Assembly: GCA_028279375.1 (NCBI GenBank)
Contig: JANQNW010000019.1
Location: 1-64,000 of the forward strand
Direction: 5' to 3'
Source: Phycisphaerales bacterium
Lineage (GTDB): Bacteria > Planctomycetota > Phycisphaerae > Phycisphaerales > UBA1924
DNA: 64,000 nucleotides
Shown piece after piece: positions 53,769 to 63,000 of the stretch; within the stretch, counting starts at the first letter, position 1; each line of letters begins with the position of its first letter. The position numbers were made by a program, and so were the translations under genes. The notes below the pieces were generated by a model. That model saw only the letters and a list, made by a program, of their open reading frames with translations, did not search any database and was not told where the DNA came from.

Positions 53769-55010
53769 TTGAGGGCGTCTTCAGCACTCGCAGCGTTCGT
53801 GGCTCTCGGCATCGCCAGCGGCGCGATCGCGCAGGTGGGAGGCCTTGCGCTTCCTGAAGACGGCACGCCGAGCAGCGGAACCGCTCGCGCGGGATCCGCG
53901 GCAGTCGCGCGCGACGCCTCCACATCGCTCCTCAACGCAGCCGGCATGACGCGCCTGGAAAAGCCCGAAGTCATGCTGACGCTCTCGCCGTTCGTCCTGA
54001 GGACCGAGTTCGATCCGGACAGCAACTCGACCGCGACCGGCGGCGATGGCGGCGACCAGGGCGATTTCTTTCCGGCCGGCGGCCTCTTCCTGGCGGCGCC
54101 CCTCACGGATCGATTCGCAGTCGGCTTCAGCGTCTCCGTGCCCGTCGGCATCGGGCTCGATCCCAAGGACAACTGGGCTGGGCGCTACTACGTCACGGAG
54201 GTTGATCTGGTGGCGGTGAATATCGAGCCGTCATTCGCCTTCCGCATCGATGAGCAGTGGTCGATCGGCGCGGGCGTCTCGATTCAATACGTGGATTTCG
54301 AGCAGAAGCTCAGGATCAACCTGCCGGGCAATCTCCCCGACGCCCGAGCGAAACTCGACGGCGACAGCTGGGATGTCGGCGCCTCCGCCTCGCTGCTCTG
54401 GGAGCCCACCGAGACGACACGCCTCGGCGTTCTCTACAGGTCGCAGGTCAGCCACAATCTTGACGGCGACTTCGAAGCCTTCGAAAACGTCGGCGCCATC
54501 AACGTCGGACGCTCCATCTCATCGGGATTCAAGATCCCACAGAGCGTGACATTCAGCGCGTATCACGAGATCAACGATCGCGTTGCGCTCCTGGGCAGCG
54601 TCGCCTGGCAGGACTGGAGCAATTTCAATCGCACGTCGATCGAGGTGGATGGCGACGCCGGCACATCGGTCGACATCCCGCGCAATTGGGACGATGTGTG
54701 GGGCTTCTCGCTCGGCGCGCACATCAAGGCTTCCGACCAGTGGCTGCTCATGTTCGGCGCGGGTTACAACTCTTCGCCGGTCGATGATGAGGATCGAACG
54801 CCGGATCTGCCGGCCGATGAGCAGATCCGCCTGAGCGCAGGTTTCGAGTACGAGATGAACGAGCGATGGCGCTTCGGCGCGAACTACACGTACATCTGGC
54901 TGGGCGACAACGAGATTGATCAGAACTACAACCAGTCAACGGGCCGCCTCTCGGGCGACTATGACGCGGACATACACATGCTTGGGTTGTATGCGTCGTA
55001 TCGGTGGTGA
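53769..55010 (+). CDS. FadL/OmpP1/TodX-type outer-membrane porin
   Basis: About 413 residues. A signal peptide (LRASSALAAFVALGIASGAIAQ) then GTARAGSAAVARDASTSLLNAAGMTRL, the N-terminal plug motif of FadL proteins, and alternating beta strands to a final aromatic (YASYRW). It transports hydrophobic compounds across the outer membrane. The TTG start is fixed by GAGAGGAG nine bases upstream; an upstream ATG in frame has no such support. It is divergent from the binding protein. Confidence 0.88.
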   Translation: MRASSALAAFVALGIASGAIAQVGGLALPEDGTPSSGTARAGSAAVARDASTSLLNAAGMTRLEKPEVMLTLSPFVLRTEFDPDSNSTATGGDGGDQGDFFPAGGLFLAAPLTDRFAVGFSVSVPVGIGLDPKDNWAGRYYVTEVDLVAVNIEPSFAFRIDEQWSIGAGVSIQYVDFEQKLRINLPGNLPDARAKLDGDSWDVGASASLLWEPTETTRLGVLYRSQVSHNLDGDFEAFENVGAINVGRSISSGFKIPQSVTFSAYHEINDRVALLGSVAWQDWSNFNRTSIEVDGDAGTSVDIPRNWDDVWGFSLGAHIKASDQWLLMFGAGYNSSPVDDEDRTPDLPADEQIRLSAGFEYEMNERWRFGANYTYIWLGDNEIDQNYNQSTGRLSGDYDADIHMLGLYASYRW

Positions 55011-55451
55011 GTGCGCTATCGCGCTTGAACTTACGCACTCGTGAAAATGGAGCCGGGGGGAATCGAATGTCCCGGTTATCGAGCATTCGAGCCCGCCAGC
55101 GGGGGATGACGCACAAATAGACTCACACGCGGCGCTTGCAGAGATCGTCGCGGTGTGGCCCAGACTCGGGCGAACTACGCAGAATGCCATTTGCGAGATC
55201 GTTCGCACGACGCTCGCCGCACGAGCCGCCGATATGCAAGCTGCGAGTTCGACCGGCTGCAAGCCGGGCGGCGACCCTGACGTGCGGAGCAATGCCCTTC
55301 AGGGCGTACCATGCGAGCGCGGCAGGGGCGTCGAACGGCGCAGCACGAATGCAAATGAGACGTCCGAGCGATCAGCGGCGAGCGTCGGCTTGTCCGACGC
55401 CGCCGCCAAGCGACACGACGCGTCATCTAACGACAGTGGGGAGGCGCGATC
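55011..55451. other. Left end of the mobile island, no certain gene
   Basis: The first part holds the tmRNA-end match. Farther right, CCGGCT-GCA-AGCCGG (55253-55267) and GCCC-TTCA-GGGC (near 55294) are small hairpins, possibly part of a rolling-circle origin. An open frame from a GTG at 55153 to 55455 overlaps the Rep-like start by four bases and could be real, but its composition gives no support and I do not call it. Confidence 0.45.
55048..55068 (-). other. Candidate attachment site (3' end of tmRNA)
   Basis: Read on the minus strand this is ATTCGATTCCCCCCGGCTCC followed by A. The T-loop TTCGATT, the C-run and terminal GGCTCCA match the 3' end of bacterial tmRNA (typically TTCGATTCCCxCCGGCTCCACCA). 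The 5' flank does not complete a T-stem, so only the short 3' piece is present. That is as expected for an integration scar whose intact ssrA would lie at the other end of the island. Confidence 0.6.
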
Positions 55452-56456
55452 ATGACCTCCCCTCAGACCTATCCCCGCTCTGTAACACCGGGGATAGAAA
55501 CCCATCTTGTTCCCAAGTCGCAGTTGGAGCCAGGCATATTTGTCAGCGTCGATTGGCTCCGAGGTACGTGCAGTGAGGAATACCTCGAGAGAGTCGTTGA
55601 GTTCGCCATGAAGAAATGGGGTGATGACGCGCGCTCGACATTCGGCGCACGCCATTACAGACACGGGCTGGATTGGCAATCCGGGACCCGGGTCAGTTAC
55701 GGGCATAATCAGGGAGTCGCGCAACTCGATGTGCGTGGTGATCAGCTCGAGAAAATGACCCTCGATGAGCAGGTTCGAACTCTCTCTGACATGCTGGGCA
55801 TTGGACTTCGGCTCACGAGGATCGACCAGGCATTCGACTTCGTCGGACAAGCACTCAGGATATTTGAGAATGCTCGAGACTCGTGCGAGCGCGATGAACT
55901 TTGTCTACTTCGGACCTGGGAGCCCCAGTGCAACTACGGCCCGAGACTCAGCCCAGTGAAACTCCATCTGAGTCTTGGCAATCGTGAATCTGATGTCTGT
56001 GCGCGCATCTATGACAAAGGCCTCGAACAGAAGATCCCCTCGCCAGGGGAGTGGGAACGAATCGAGGCCGAATTCAAGGGTGAGAAGGTACGAGAGGTCG
56101 CCCAGACTCTCGCACAATCGAATGATCCGAACTCGACGATCAGAGGCTTGATCGCTGGCGCGTTTGACTTCCGTATGCAAAACGGCCGTTCTGAGCTGGC
56201 AAGAAGACCTCGGTGCGAATGGTGGAGCGAGATCGCTGGCAGCAACCTGATCAGGCCGCGCCCCGTTCTCCGAGATCGGTCACTGGAGAAATGGCGAGAC
56301 GGATTCGCGCGCTCGTACGGTCGGCCGCTCCTTCGACTTGCCAAAGTCGCCAATATCACGCCCGGTGCACTGGTCGACTACCTGCTTCAAGGCGAATCCG
56401 AGTCGCAGTCTCCGCTCCCGTTCGAGGAGCGGCTTCGCTCAATGCTCAGTGCGTAA
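55452..56456 (+). CDS. Replication-initiation/MobT-like (Rep_trans) protein
   Basis: 334 residues. The early VDWLRGT segment, LTRIDQAFDF and VCARIYDKGLEQ match the replication initiation factor family (PF02486), which includes rolling-circle Rep proteins and the MobT relaxases of Tn916-type elements. An active-site Tyr near 208 (ARIYDKG) is plausible but not proven. It follows the island's left end and sits upstream of the helicase operon. GC is lower than in the left part of the window. Confidence 0.75.
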   Translation: MTSPQTYPRSVTPGIETHLVPKSQLEPGIFVSVDWLRGTCSEEYLERVVEFAMKKWGDDARSTFGARHYRHGLDWQSGTRVSYGHNQGVAQLDVRGDQLEKMTLDEQVRTLSDMLGIGLRLTRIDQAFDFVGQALRIFENARDSCERDELCLLRTWEPQCNYGPRLSPVKLHLSLGNRESDVCARIYDKGLEQKIPSPGEWERIEAEFKGEKVREVAQTLAQSNDPNSTIRGLIAGAFDFRMQNGRSELARRPRCEWWSEIAGSNLIRPRPVLRDRSLEKWRDGFARSYGRPLLRLAKVANITPGALVDYLLQGESESQSPLPFEERLRSMLSA

Positions 56457-56541
56457 CCCACGCCAATTCGCATCGGACACGTAGATCCGGTTACTCTGGC
56501 CCTGTTCTGGACCAATCGGCGATCGTGCCGAGGGGGTGGGA

Positions 56542-59500
56542 ATGCCGGTGCGTACAAGCAAGGCCACGGCTGGCGAGCTGTTCATCGTTGACAACAGCGA
56601 TGCTGAATGGAAAGCCGTTCGTTATCTCGAACAGTGGTGTAAGTACGCCACGCAGATGGACATTGCGACGGGGTTCTTCGAGATCGGTTCGCTTCTGGCG
56701 CTCGAAGATCACTGGCGACAAGTTGATGGCTTCCGAATCCTCATGGGAGACGAGGTCAGCCTTCGCACGAAGCGCGCCTTCGCAGAGTCATTCGGGCTCA
56801 TTCAGGGTCGTCTGGATGGCTCCATCGAAGAAGAGAAGAAGAAGAATGTATTCCTGACCGGTGTTGCGGCGATCGTGGATGCGATTCGATCCGGGAAGAT
56901 CGATTGCCGTGTGTACCGCAAGGACAAGTTTCACGCCAAGGCGTACATCACGCACGCCCGCGACGAAGTGCTCGGATCCGCAGCGCTTGTCGGTTCATCC
57001 AACTTCACTCATCCCGGTCTGTGCGAGAATATTGAACTCAATGTCCGTCTCGATGGCACAGATGTCGCGGTGTTGCAGGAGTGGTTCGAAGATCATTGGA
57101 AAGACGGCGAAGACGTCGCGGCTGAGATTCTCAGGATCATCGCGCGACACACCGAACCTCGATCACCGTTCGAGATCTACGCCCAGTCTCTTCACCATCT
57201 TTTCAGGGATGCGCCAACGCCCGCGAAGGATTGGGATGAGAAGCCTGTCGCAGAGGGTGGATCTCGTGTCTATAAGACGCTCGATACGTACCAGAAGGAC
57301 GGCTACCGCAATCTGATCGCGATCGCAGATCAGTTCAACGGCGCCTTCCTCTGTGACGGCGTCGGTCTCGGCAAGACATTCATCGGAATGATGCTCCTGG
57401 AACGCCTCGTGATGTACGAGCGGCGCAATGTCGTCCTTATCGTCCCGAAGGCCGCGAGGAAGGCTGTATGGGAAGCCTCACTCAGGATGTACTGCCCCGA
57501 GCTGCTGGATGGGGCGTTCAGCAAGCTCCAGATCATCAATCACACAGACATCACGCGCAAGGAATCGAAAGACGTCGACTGGCCCGCGCTGATGCAAACG
57601 ATTCGCGAGAAGGCCGAGGCGATCGTCATCGATGAAGCTCATCACTTCCGCAATCCCGGCGTCCAGGTCGAAGTTGATTCCGAGAATCCCAATCTCATCA
57701 GGGCTCGTGACGGGCGGGAGCCATCCAGATATCGCCGGCTCTACCACATGCTGGACTCAGGGCCATGCGGCCCGAAGCAGGTATTCCTGCTTACGGCAAC
57801 GCCTGTCAACAACCACATCAACGACCTTCGTCACATGATCGAGCTCTTCTCGCGCAAGAAGGAAGATCACTTCGCCGCGCTCGGAATCCAGAGTCTCCGT
57901 GGTCACTTCACGAAGCTTGAGAATGAGATCAGAGAGCTTGAAGAAGGCCAGGACGCGATCTTCACCGACGCCGACGAAGCCGGAGAGGTTCTTGAGTCCG
58001 ATCGGCTCTTCACCAAGATCGTTGTGCAGCGCAGCCGTTCGTTCGTGAAGGACAGCCAGAAGGCTCAGCGAGGCGACTCGGCGCAGTTTCCAATCCGTGA
58101 TGACCCGCAGGTTGCGCACTACAACGTGCGAAAGACCTACGGCGAGCTCCTCGATGCCGTAGACAAGGCGTTCCACAAGAAGGACCCACTCTTCCGCCTC
58201 GCCATCTACAACCCCTCTGCGTACGAGATTTCACCGGAAGACACGAAAGAGACGGCGATCGAGGCAAATCGTCAGACGCAGGTCATCGGCCTCATCCGAA
58301 CGAACTTCCTGAAGCGCTTCGAGAGCTCCGCGAAGTCATTCGAGGCGTCCTGCGAGCGATTGCTCCTCAAGATGCTTGCATGGCTCTCTGTCCATTGCGA
58401 ATCGCCGCACGAGAAAGACAGACTCGACAAGTGGAAGCACAAGTTCGAGAAGATCCTGGGCATCGTCCACGAACACCAGCCCTTCGCGGAGCGCCATCAG
58501 CAGGGACTATTCGACGACGAGGCGGATGCCGAAGAGGATCTGATTCCGGAAGAGCTCAAGCTCGAGATCGTCAGGCTCAGCCGTGACGAGCACCGCGTCG
58601 AGGACATGATCGACAACACGATCGACGACCTCAACGAGCTCGCGGACTTCCTCAAGAGCCTTCAGAAGCTTGCGCCGAAGCACGACGACAAGCTCCAGAA
58701 GCTGATCAGCATGGTGAAGTCCGACAAGGACCTCAAAGGCCGCAAGGTCCTCATCTTCTCCGAGTTCTCCGACACCGCCAAACACATCGGCAAGGGCCTG
58801 AAGGACGCCGGGATCGACGGCGTCCACGTGATCGACGGGGGAACTTCGCCTGAGGCCAGGCTCGGGATCATCGAGCGATTCGCGCCCTTCTACAACGGCT
58901 CATCCAGCTCGAAGCTGGCTGAGGCCGGTGAAGAAGAACTGCGCGTGCTGATCTCGACGGATGTTCTGTCCGAAGGACTTAACCTGCAGGACGCCACGCG
59001 TCTGATCAACTACGACCTGCATTGGAACCCTGTGCGCCTGATGCAGCGCATCGGCCGTGTCGATCGGCGCATGAACGCCGGCATCGAAGAGGCCATCATC
59101 AAGGCCCATCCGAATTTCGCGACGGATCGGGGCCGAGTCGTCTACTGGAACTTTCTCCCGCCGGACTATCTGGAGAATCTGCTGGGCCTTTACAGCCGCG
59201 TCAGCAGGAAGACGCTCCGCATCAGCAAGGTCTTCGGCATCGAGGGAAGCCAGCTGCTGACGCCGGATGACGACTACGAGGCACTGCGCGATATCAACGC
59301 CAAGTACGACGGCAGGAAGTCGAGGCTCGAAGAACTTCGCCTCGAATACCAGAGGATATTGGGGGCCGACGATGCGCTCGAAGATCGCCTCGACAGGTTC
59401 CCGAGTCAGATCTACTCCGGACGCCAGTTTGACCCGAGTCACACGCTCTCTGGCCGCGGCGTCTTCTTCTGCTACGCCATGCCCGGGTTCGACAAAGCCT

Positions 59501-59787
59501 CCCCTGAGGAGGTGGAGCTGCGCGAGCGCTGGACGGAAGAGAAGGGCGAGACGATCTGGCTGCTCTACAACTGCGAGGACAACGAGATCCTGAGCGAGCC
59601 GACGGAGATCGCGGCCTTCATCCGCTCCGAACCCGACACCGCAAGACACGTAGAAATCTCAACGACCGATTTCGACACCGCGCGCAAGGCCGTGGAGAAG
59701 CACCTGCACAGGGGCTACCTGCGCTCGCGCGACGCGCCGGCGGGCGTGCGCGGCCGTCTGGTCGCGTGGATGGACCTGAGCCATTGA
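56542..59787 (+). CDS. PLD-nuclease and SNF2-helicase fusion protein
   Basis: 1081 residues. The N-terminal PLD-like domain carries HAK at His131-Lys133 (KFHAKAYITH) and GSSNFTHPG; a single HxK repeat means it may dimerise. The SNF2 helicase has P-loop DGVGLGKTFI (about 272-281), DEAH at 364, LLTATPVNN, LIFSEFSDT, STDVLSEGLNLQ and QRIGRVDRR (835 on). It resembles the motor of DISARM or Type ISP defence but with its own nuclease. The stop overlaps the next TTG. A GTG at 56536 is an alternative start. Confidence 0.87.
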   Translation: MPVRTSKATAGELFIVDNSDAEWKAVRYLEQWCKYATQMDIATGFFEIGSLLALEDHWRQVDGFRILMGDEVSLRTKRAFAESFGLIQGRLDGSIEEEKKKNVFLTGVAAIVDAIRSGKIDCRVYRKDKFHAKAYITHARDEVLGSAALVGSSNFTHPGLCENIELNVRLDGTDVAVLQEWFEDHWKDGEDVAAEILRIIARHTEPRSPFEIYAQSLHHLFRDAPTPAKDWDEKPVAEGGSRVYKTLDTYQKDGYRNLIAIADQFNGAFLCDGVGLGKTFIGMMLLERLVMYERRNVVLIVPKAARKAVWEASLRMYCPELLDGAFSKLQIINHTDITRKESKDVDWPALMQTIREKAEAIVIDEAHHFRNPGVQVEVDSENPNLIRARDGREPSRYRRLYHMLDSGPCGPKQVFLLTATPVNNHINDLRHMIELFSRKKEDHFAALGIQSLRGHFTKLENEIRELEEGQDAIFTDADEAGEVLESDRLFTKIVVQRSRSFVKDSQKAQRGDSAQFPIRDDPQVAHYNVRKTYGELLDAVDKAFHKKDPLFRLAIYNPSAYEISPEDTKETAIEANRQTQVIGLIRTNFLKRFESSAKSFEASCERLLLKMLAWLSVHCESPHEKDRLDKWKHKFEKILGIVHEHQPFAERHQQGLFDDEADAEEDLIPEELKLEIVRLSRDEHRVEDMIDNTIDDLNELADFLKSLQKLAPKHDDKLQKLISMVKSDKDLKGRKVLIFSEFSDTAKHIGKGLKDAGIDGVHVIDGGTSPEARLGIIERFAPFYNGSSSSKLAEAGEEELRVLISTDVLSEGLNLQDATRLINYDLHWNPVRLMQRIGRVDRRMNAGIEEAIIKAHPNFATDRGRVVYWNFLPPDYLENLLGLYSRVSRKTLRISKVFGIEGSQLLTPDDDYEALRDINAKYDGRKSRLEELRLEYQRILGADDALEDRLDRFPSQIYSGRQFDPSHTLSGRGVFFCYAMPGFDKASPEEVELRERWTEEKGETIWLLYNCEDNEILSEPTEIAAFIRSEPDTARHVEISTTDFDTARKAVEKHLHRGYLRSRDAPAGVRGRLVAWMDLSH

Positions 59788-60002
59788 CCTGGGCTGAACT
59801 GGATCACACCGGGCGCGAGGTGTTGATCGAGCTCTACGCCGCCGAGCCGCGCACGGTGGATGACCTGCCTTACACGATCGAGTTCGAGCGCATGCGCGAG
59901 GCGTTCAACAGGCGCACGGGAATGGACCTCTCGGCGCATGACTTCTGGCGCGCGCTGTCGTCAGCGCGCAAGACGGGAACGCTGAGGCGCAAGGAGCGCT
60001 GA
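59784..60002 (+). CDS. Small protein between helicase and methyltransferase
   Basis: 72 residues, helical (DHTGREVLIELYAAEPRTVD, FERMREAFNRRTGMDLSAHD). The TTG start overlaps the helicase stop (TTGA), and 25 bases separate it from the methyltransferase, so the three are co-translated. It ends with a basic TGTLRRKER tail. Perhaps a winged-helix adaptor or subunit; no family recognised. An ATG at 59766 inside the helicase gene is an alternative start. Confidence 0.65.
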   Translation: MTWAELDHTGREVLIELYAAEPRTVDDLPYTIEFERMREAFNRRTGMDLSAHDFWRALSSARKTGTLRRKER

Positions 60003-60027
60003 TCCCGCTGACTACGGAGCGCGACGC

Positions 60028-63000
60028 ATGCCAGCTTCTGGACTGGAACTTGCACGGATTCAGAACTTCGATGACCTTCTCGTCTATCTGGAGGAAGAAC
60101 TCGACTGGCCCATCGATGAGATGGACATCGATGATCTTACGTTCGAGTACGAACCTGAGGAGCTCGGCCTCGATCCGAAGAGCGCCGCCAAGGTCAAGGT
60201 CATCAAGCAGCTGCGACCGTTGGAATCTCAGCAGCCATTCGGCATCTTCTTCATCGAGTTCGAGCCCAAGCGCCTGCCGGTGACGGCCCTTCGGCGCATT
60301 CTGGCGCGCCTCGTCACGAAGAAGCGCGCGAGCGCTGACAGGGCCGAGCGCAAGACATGGGACCTGGACGACCTCATATTCGTCTCCAACTACGGTGATG
60401 AAGAAACACGCCGGATCGATTTCGCTCACTTCGCTGACGACTCGCAGAATGGCCTGCCCACGCTGCGCGTGCTTGGATGGGATGCCGATGACACCGCACG
60501 GCGCATCGACCTCGTCGAGACGCGCCTCAAGACCCATCTCGCATGGGAAGATGGCGAAGAACCCGATGACTGGCGACAGCGCTGGCGCAGCGGTTTCATC
60601 TGGGAGCCTCGCCAGGTGCCGAAGACGACCAGAGAACTGGTCAGTGCGCTCGCGAAACTCGCAATTCGCATTCGCGACAAGGCGCTCCGCGCCATGGATG
60701 CCGAGACCTCAAAGGGCCCCATCCGCAAGCTTCACGCGGCGTTCCGCGATTCCCTCATCCACGATCTTGATGAGAAGGGATTCGCCGACATGTATGCCCA
60801 GACGATTACCTACGGCCTGCTGTCTGCGCGCATCAGCCGGCCCGCCGGCCTTGTTACAGATGACATCGCCGAAATGGTCACCTCGACGAGTCCGTTCCTG
60901 AAAGAACTCATGCAGGAGTTCATTCGCGTCGGCGGGCGGCAGAACGGCGAGGTGCCGGGCGGACGCGATGGAATTGATTTCGATGAACTCGGAGTGAATG
61001 AAGTCGTCGAACTTCTACGCGACACAGACATGGAGCCTATCGTCGCCGATTTCGGGCGCACACGCGCCGGCGAAGATCCGATCATCCACTTTTACGAGGA
61101 CTTCATGAAGCAGTACGACGCGCAGCAGCGCGTCAAGCGCGGAATCTACTACACACCCAAGCCCGTCGTGTCCTTCATCGTGCGCTCCGTCGATGAGATT
61201 CTTCGCGAGGAGTTCGGCCTGCCGCTCGGCCTTGCAGACACCAGCACGTGGGGCGAGATGAGTCAGCGGCACGAGTACCTGACCATCCCCAAGGGAATCT
61301 CCGAAGACGATCACTTCGTTCAGATTCTCGACCCCGCCTGCGGCACGGGCACTTTCCTCGTCGAGACAATCGACCTCATCCACAGCCGCATGAAAGAGCA
61401 CTGGCTCTCCGAGGGCTACGGCGAGCTTGAGCTTGAGACTCTCTGGAACGACTACGTCGCCGAGCACCTCCTGCCGCGCTTATACGGCTTCGAGCTGATG
61501 ATGGCTCCTTATGCAATCTGCCATATGAAGGTCGGTCTGAAGCTCGCCGAATCTGGCTACCAGTTTCGCTCGAGCGAGCGACTACGGGCATTCCTAACGA
61601 ACTCACTTGAACCGCCACAAGATCTCAGCGAGATGCTCGAGTTTGTCGCTCCGTTTCTGGCCCATGAGGCTCGCGCTGCGAATCTGGTGAAGGCGCAGCT
61701 GAGGCCAGTAGTAGTGATCGGGAATCCGCCTTATTCAGGGTTTGCATCAAACCAGAACGACTGGATCCGCTCACTCGTAGAACCTTACAAAGTCACTGTT
61801 CGACATTCCGAGCGCCAAATCCAGAGGCTCTCGAACGACTACGTCTACTTCGTTCGACTCGCAGAAGTCCTGTTGGGTGCCTCCGGGCATGGAGTCCTCG
61901 GGTTTGTTACAGACCATGGCTATTTGGACGGCACACTTTTTGTTGACATGCGACGATCATTGCGACAGTCATTCGGACAGATTCGATGCTTGAATCTTCA
62001 TGGTGCGATGCGGCGAGTTGCTGATGGTGGAGATCAGAATGTCTTCGATATTACCCAGGGCGTCGCTGTCGGACTAATGCGATTGGGATCTTCGAGCCGA
62101 CGGTCATGCGTCGAATACGGATCGTTGACCGGCGGACGGCAATTCAAGTATGAACTCCTGCAGTCCAACACATCCAATGAGTTGGAATTCCATGAGATCG
62201 AGGGGGATCGATTCGTCCCGACCTATGTGGGGACGGAGTATGACTCGTGGGCGTCGCTGCCGATTCTATTTGGATCGGGCGATCTGCAACGCGATCGCGA
62301 CGTGGTCGTTGGCACCGGGGTCAAGACTCGACATGATTCATTCGTTGTCGGTTTCGATCCGGCCGAGGCGACCTCTCTTGTGAAGCAGTTGGCCTTTCGA
62401 GACCAGACTAATGAGGAACTGACTCAATCTCTTGGTCTCTGCACGACAGCCCATTTCGATATCGACAGGGCGCGACGCCGCGCCGAAAGGGGCAATTTGG
62501 CAGAACATGTGAAGGGCATTCGCTATCGGCCATTCGACACAAGATACATCGTCTATCTTCGAGAGTTTGTCTGTGAGCCGAAAGCAATAACTATGGCTCA
62601 CATGACCAGAGAGAACGTCGCGCTTTGCGTACTCCGCCGAGACAGAACTGAGCTATCCGCCGGCGCCTTTGTTGGCCGAGGCCTCGTTGCGAAGGACTTT
62701 GTTTCTAATCTGGATGATGCGCTTGTGATCCCCGTACTCCGCGTTGAACGCGGGCTCAATCGCACGGCGATAGACCATGCAGCCAACATCTCGCAGCTTG
62801 GGGTCAAACTTCTGAATTCTGCCGAGGTTTGCGATCTTGCAGAACCTAGTCATGTTGCTTTTCATCTGCTCCACTACGTGTACGCCATTCTGCATTCGCC
62901 CCACTACCGGCAGGAGTTCCGGGGACAGCTTTCCCAGGATTTTCCGCGCATCCCAAGCAGCAGTAGAGATACGACTAAACGTCTTGCCAAGATTGGCGCT

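Noticed and set aside
53588-54172. N-terminal extension of the LivJ-like protein on the minus strand
   Set aside because: It runs antisense through fadL, lacks sense as a protein, and the signal peptide starts at 53587.
55153-55455. 100-codon frame with GTG start upstream of the Rep-like gene, ATGA overlap
   Set aside because: The overlap is suggestive, but composition is Arg/Ser/Gly-rich without any motif, and the frame is within a GC-rich intergenic stretch.
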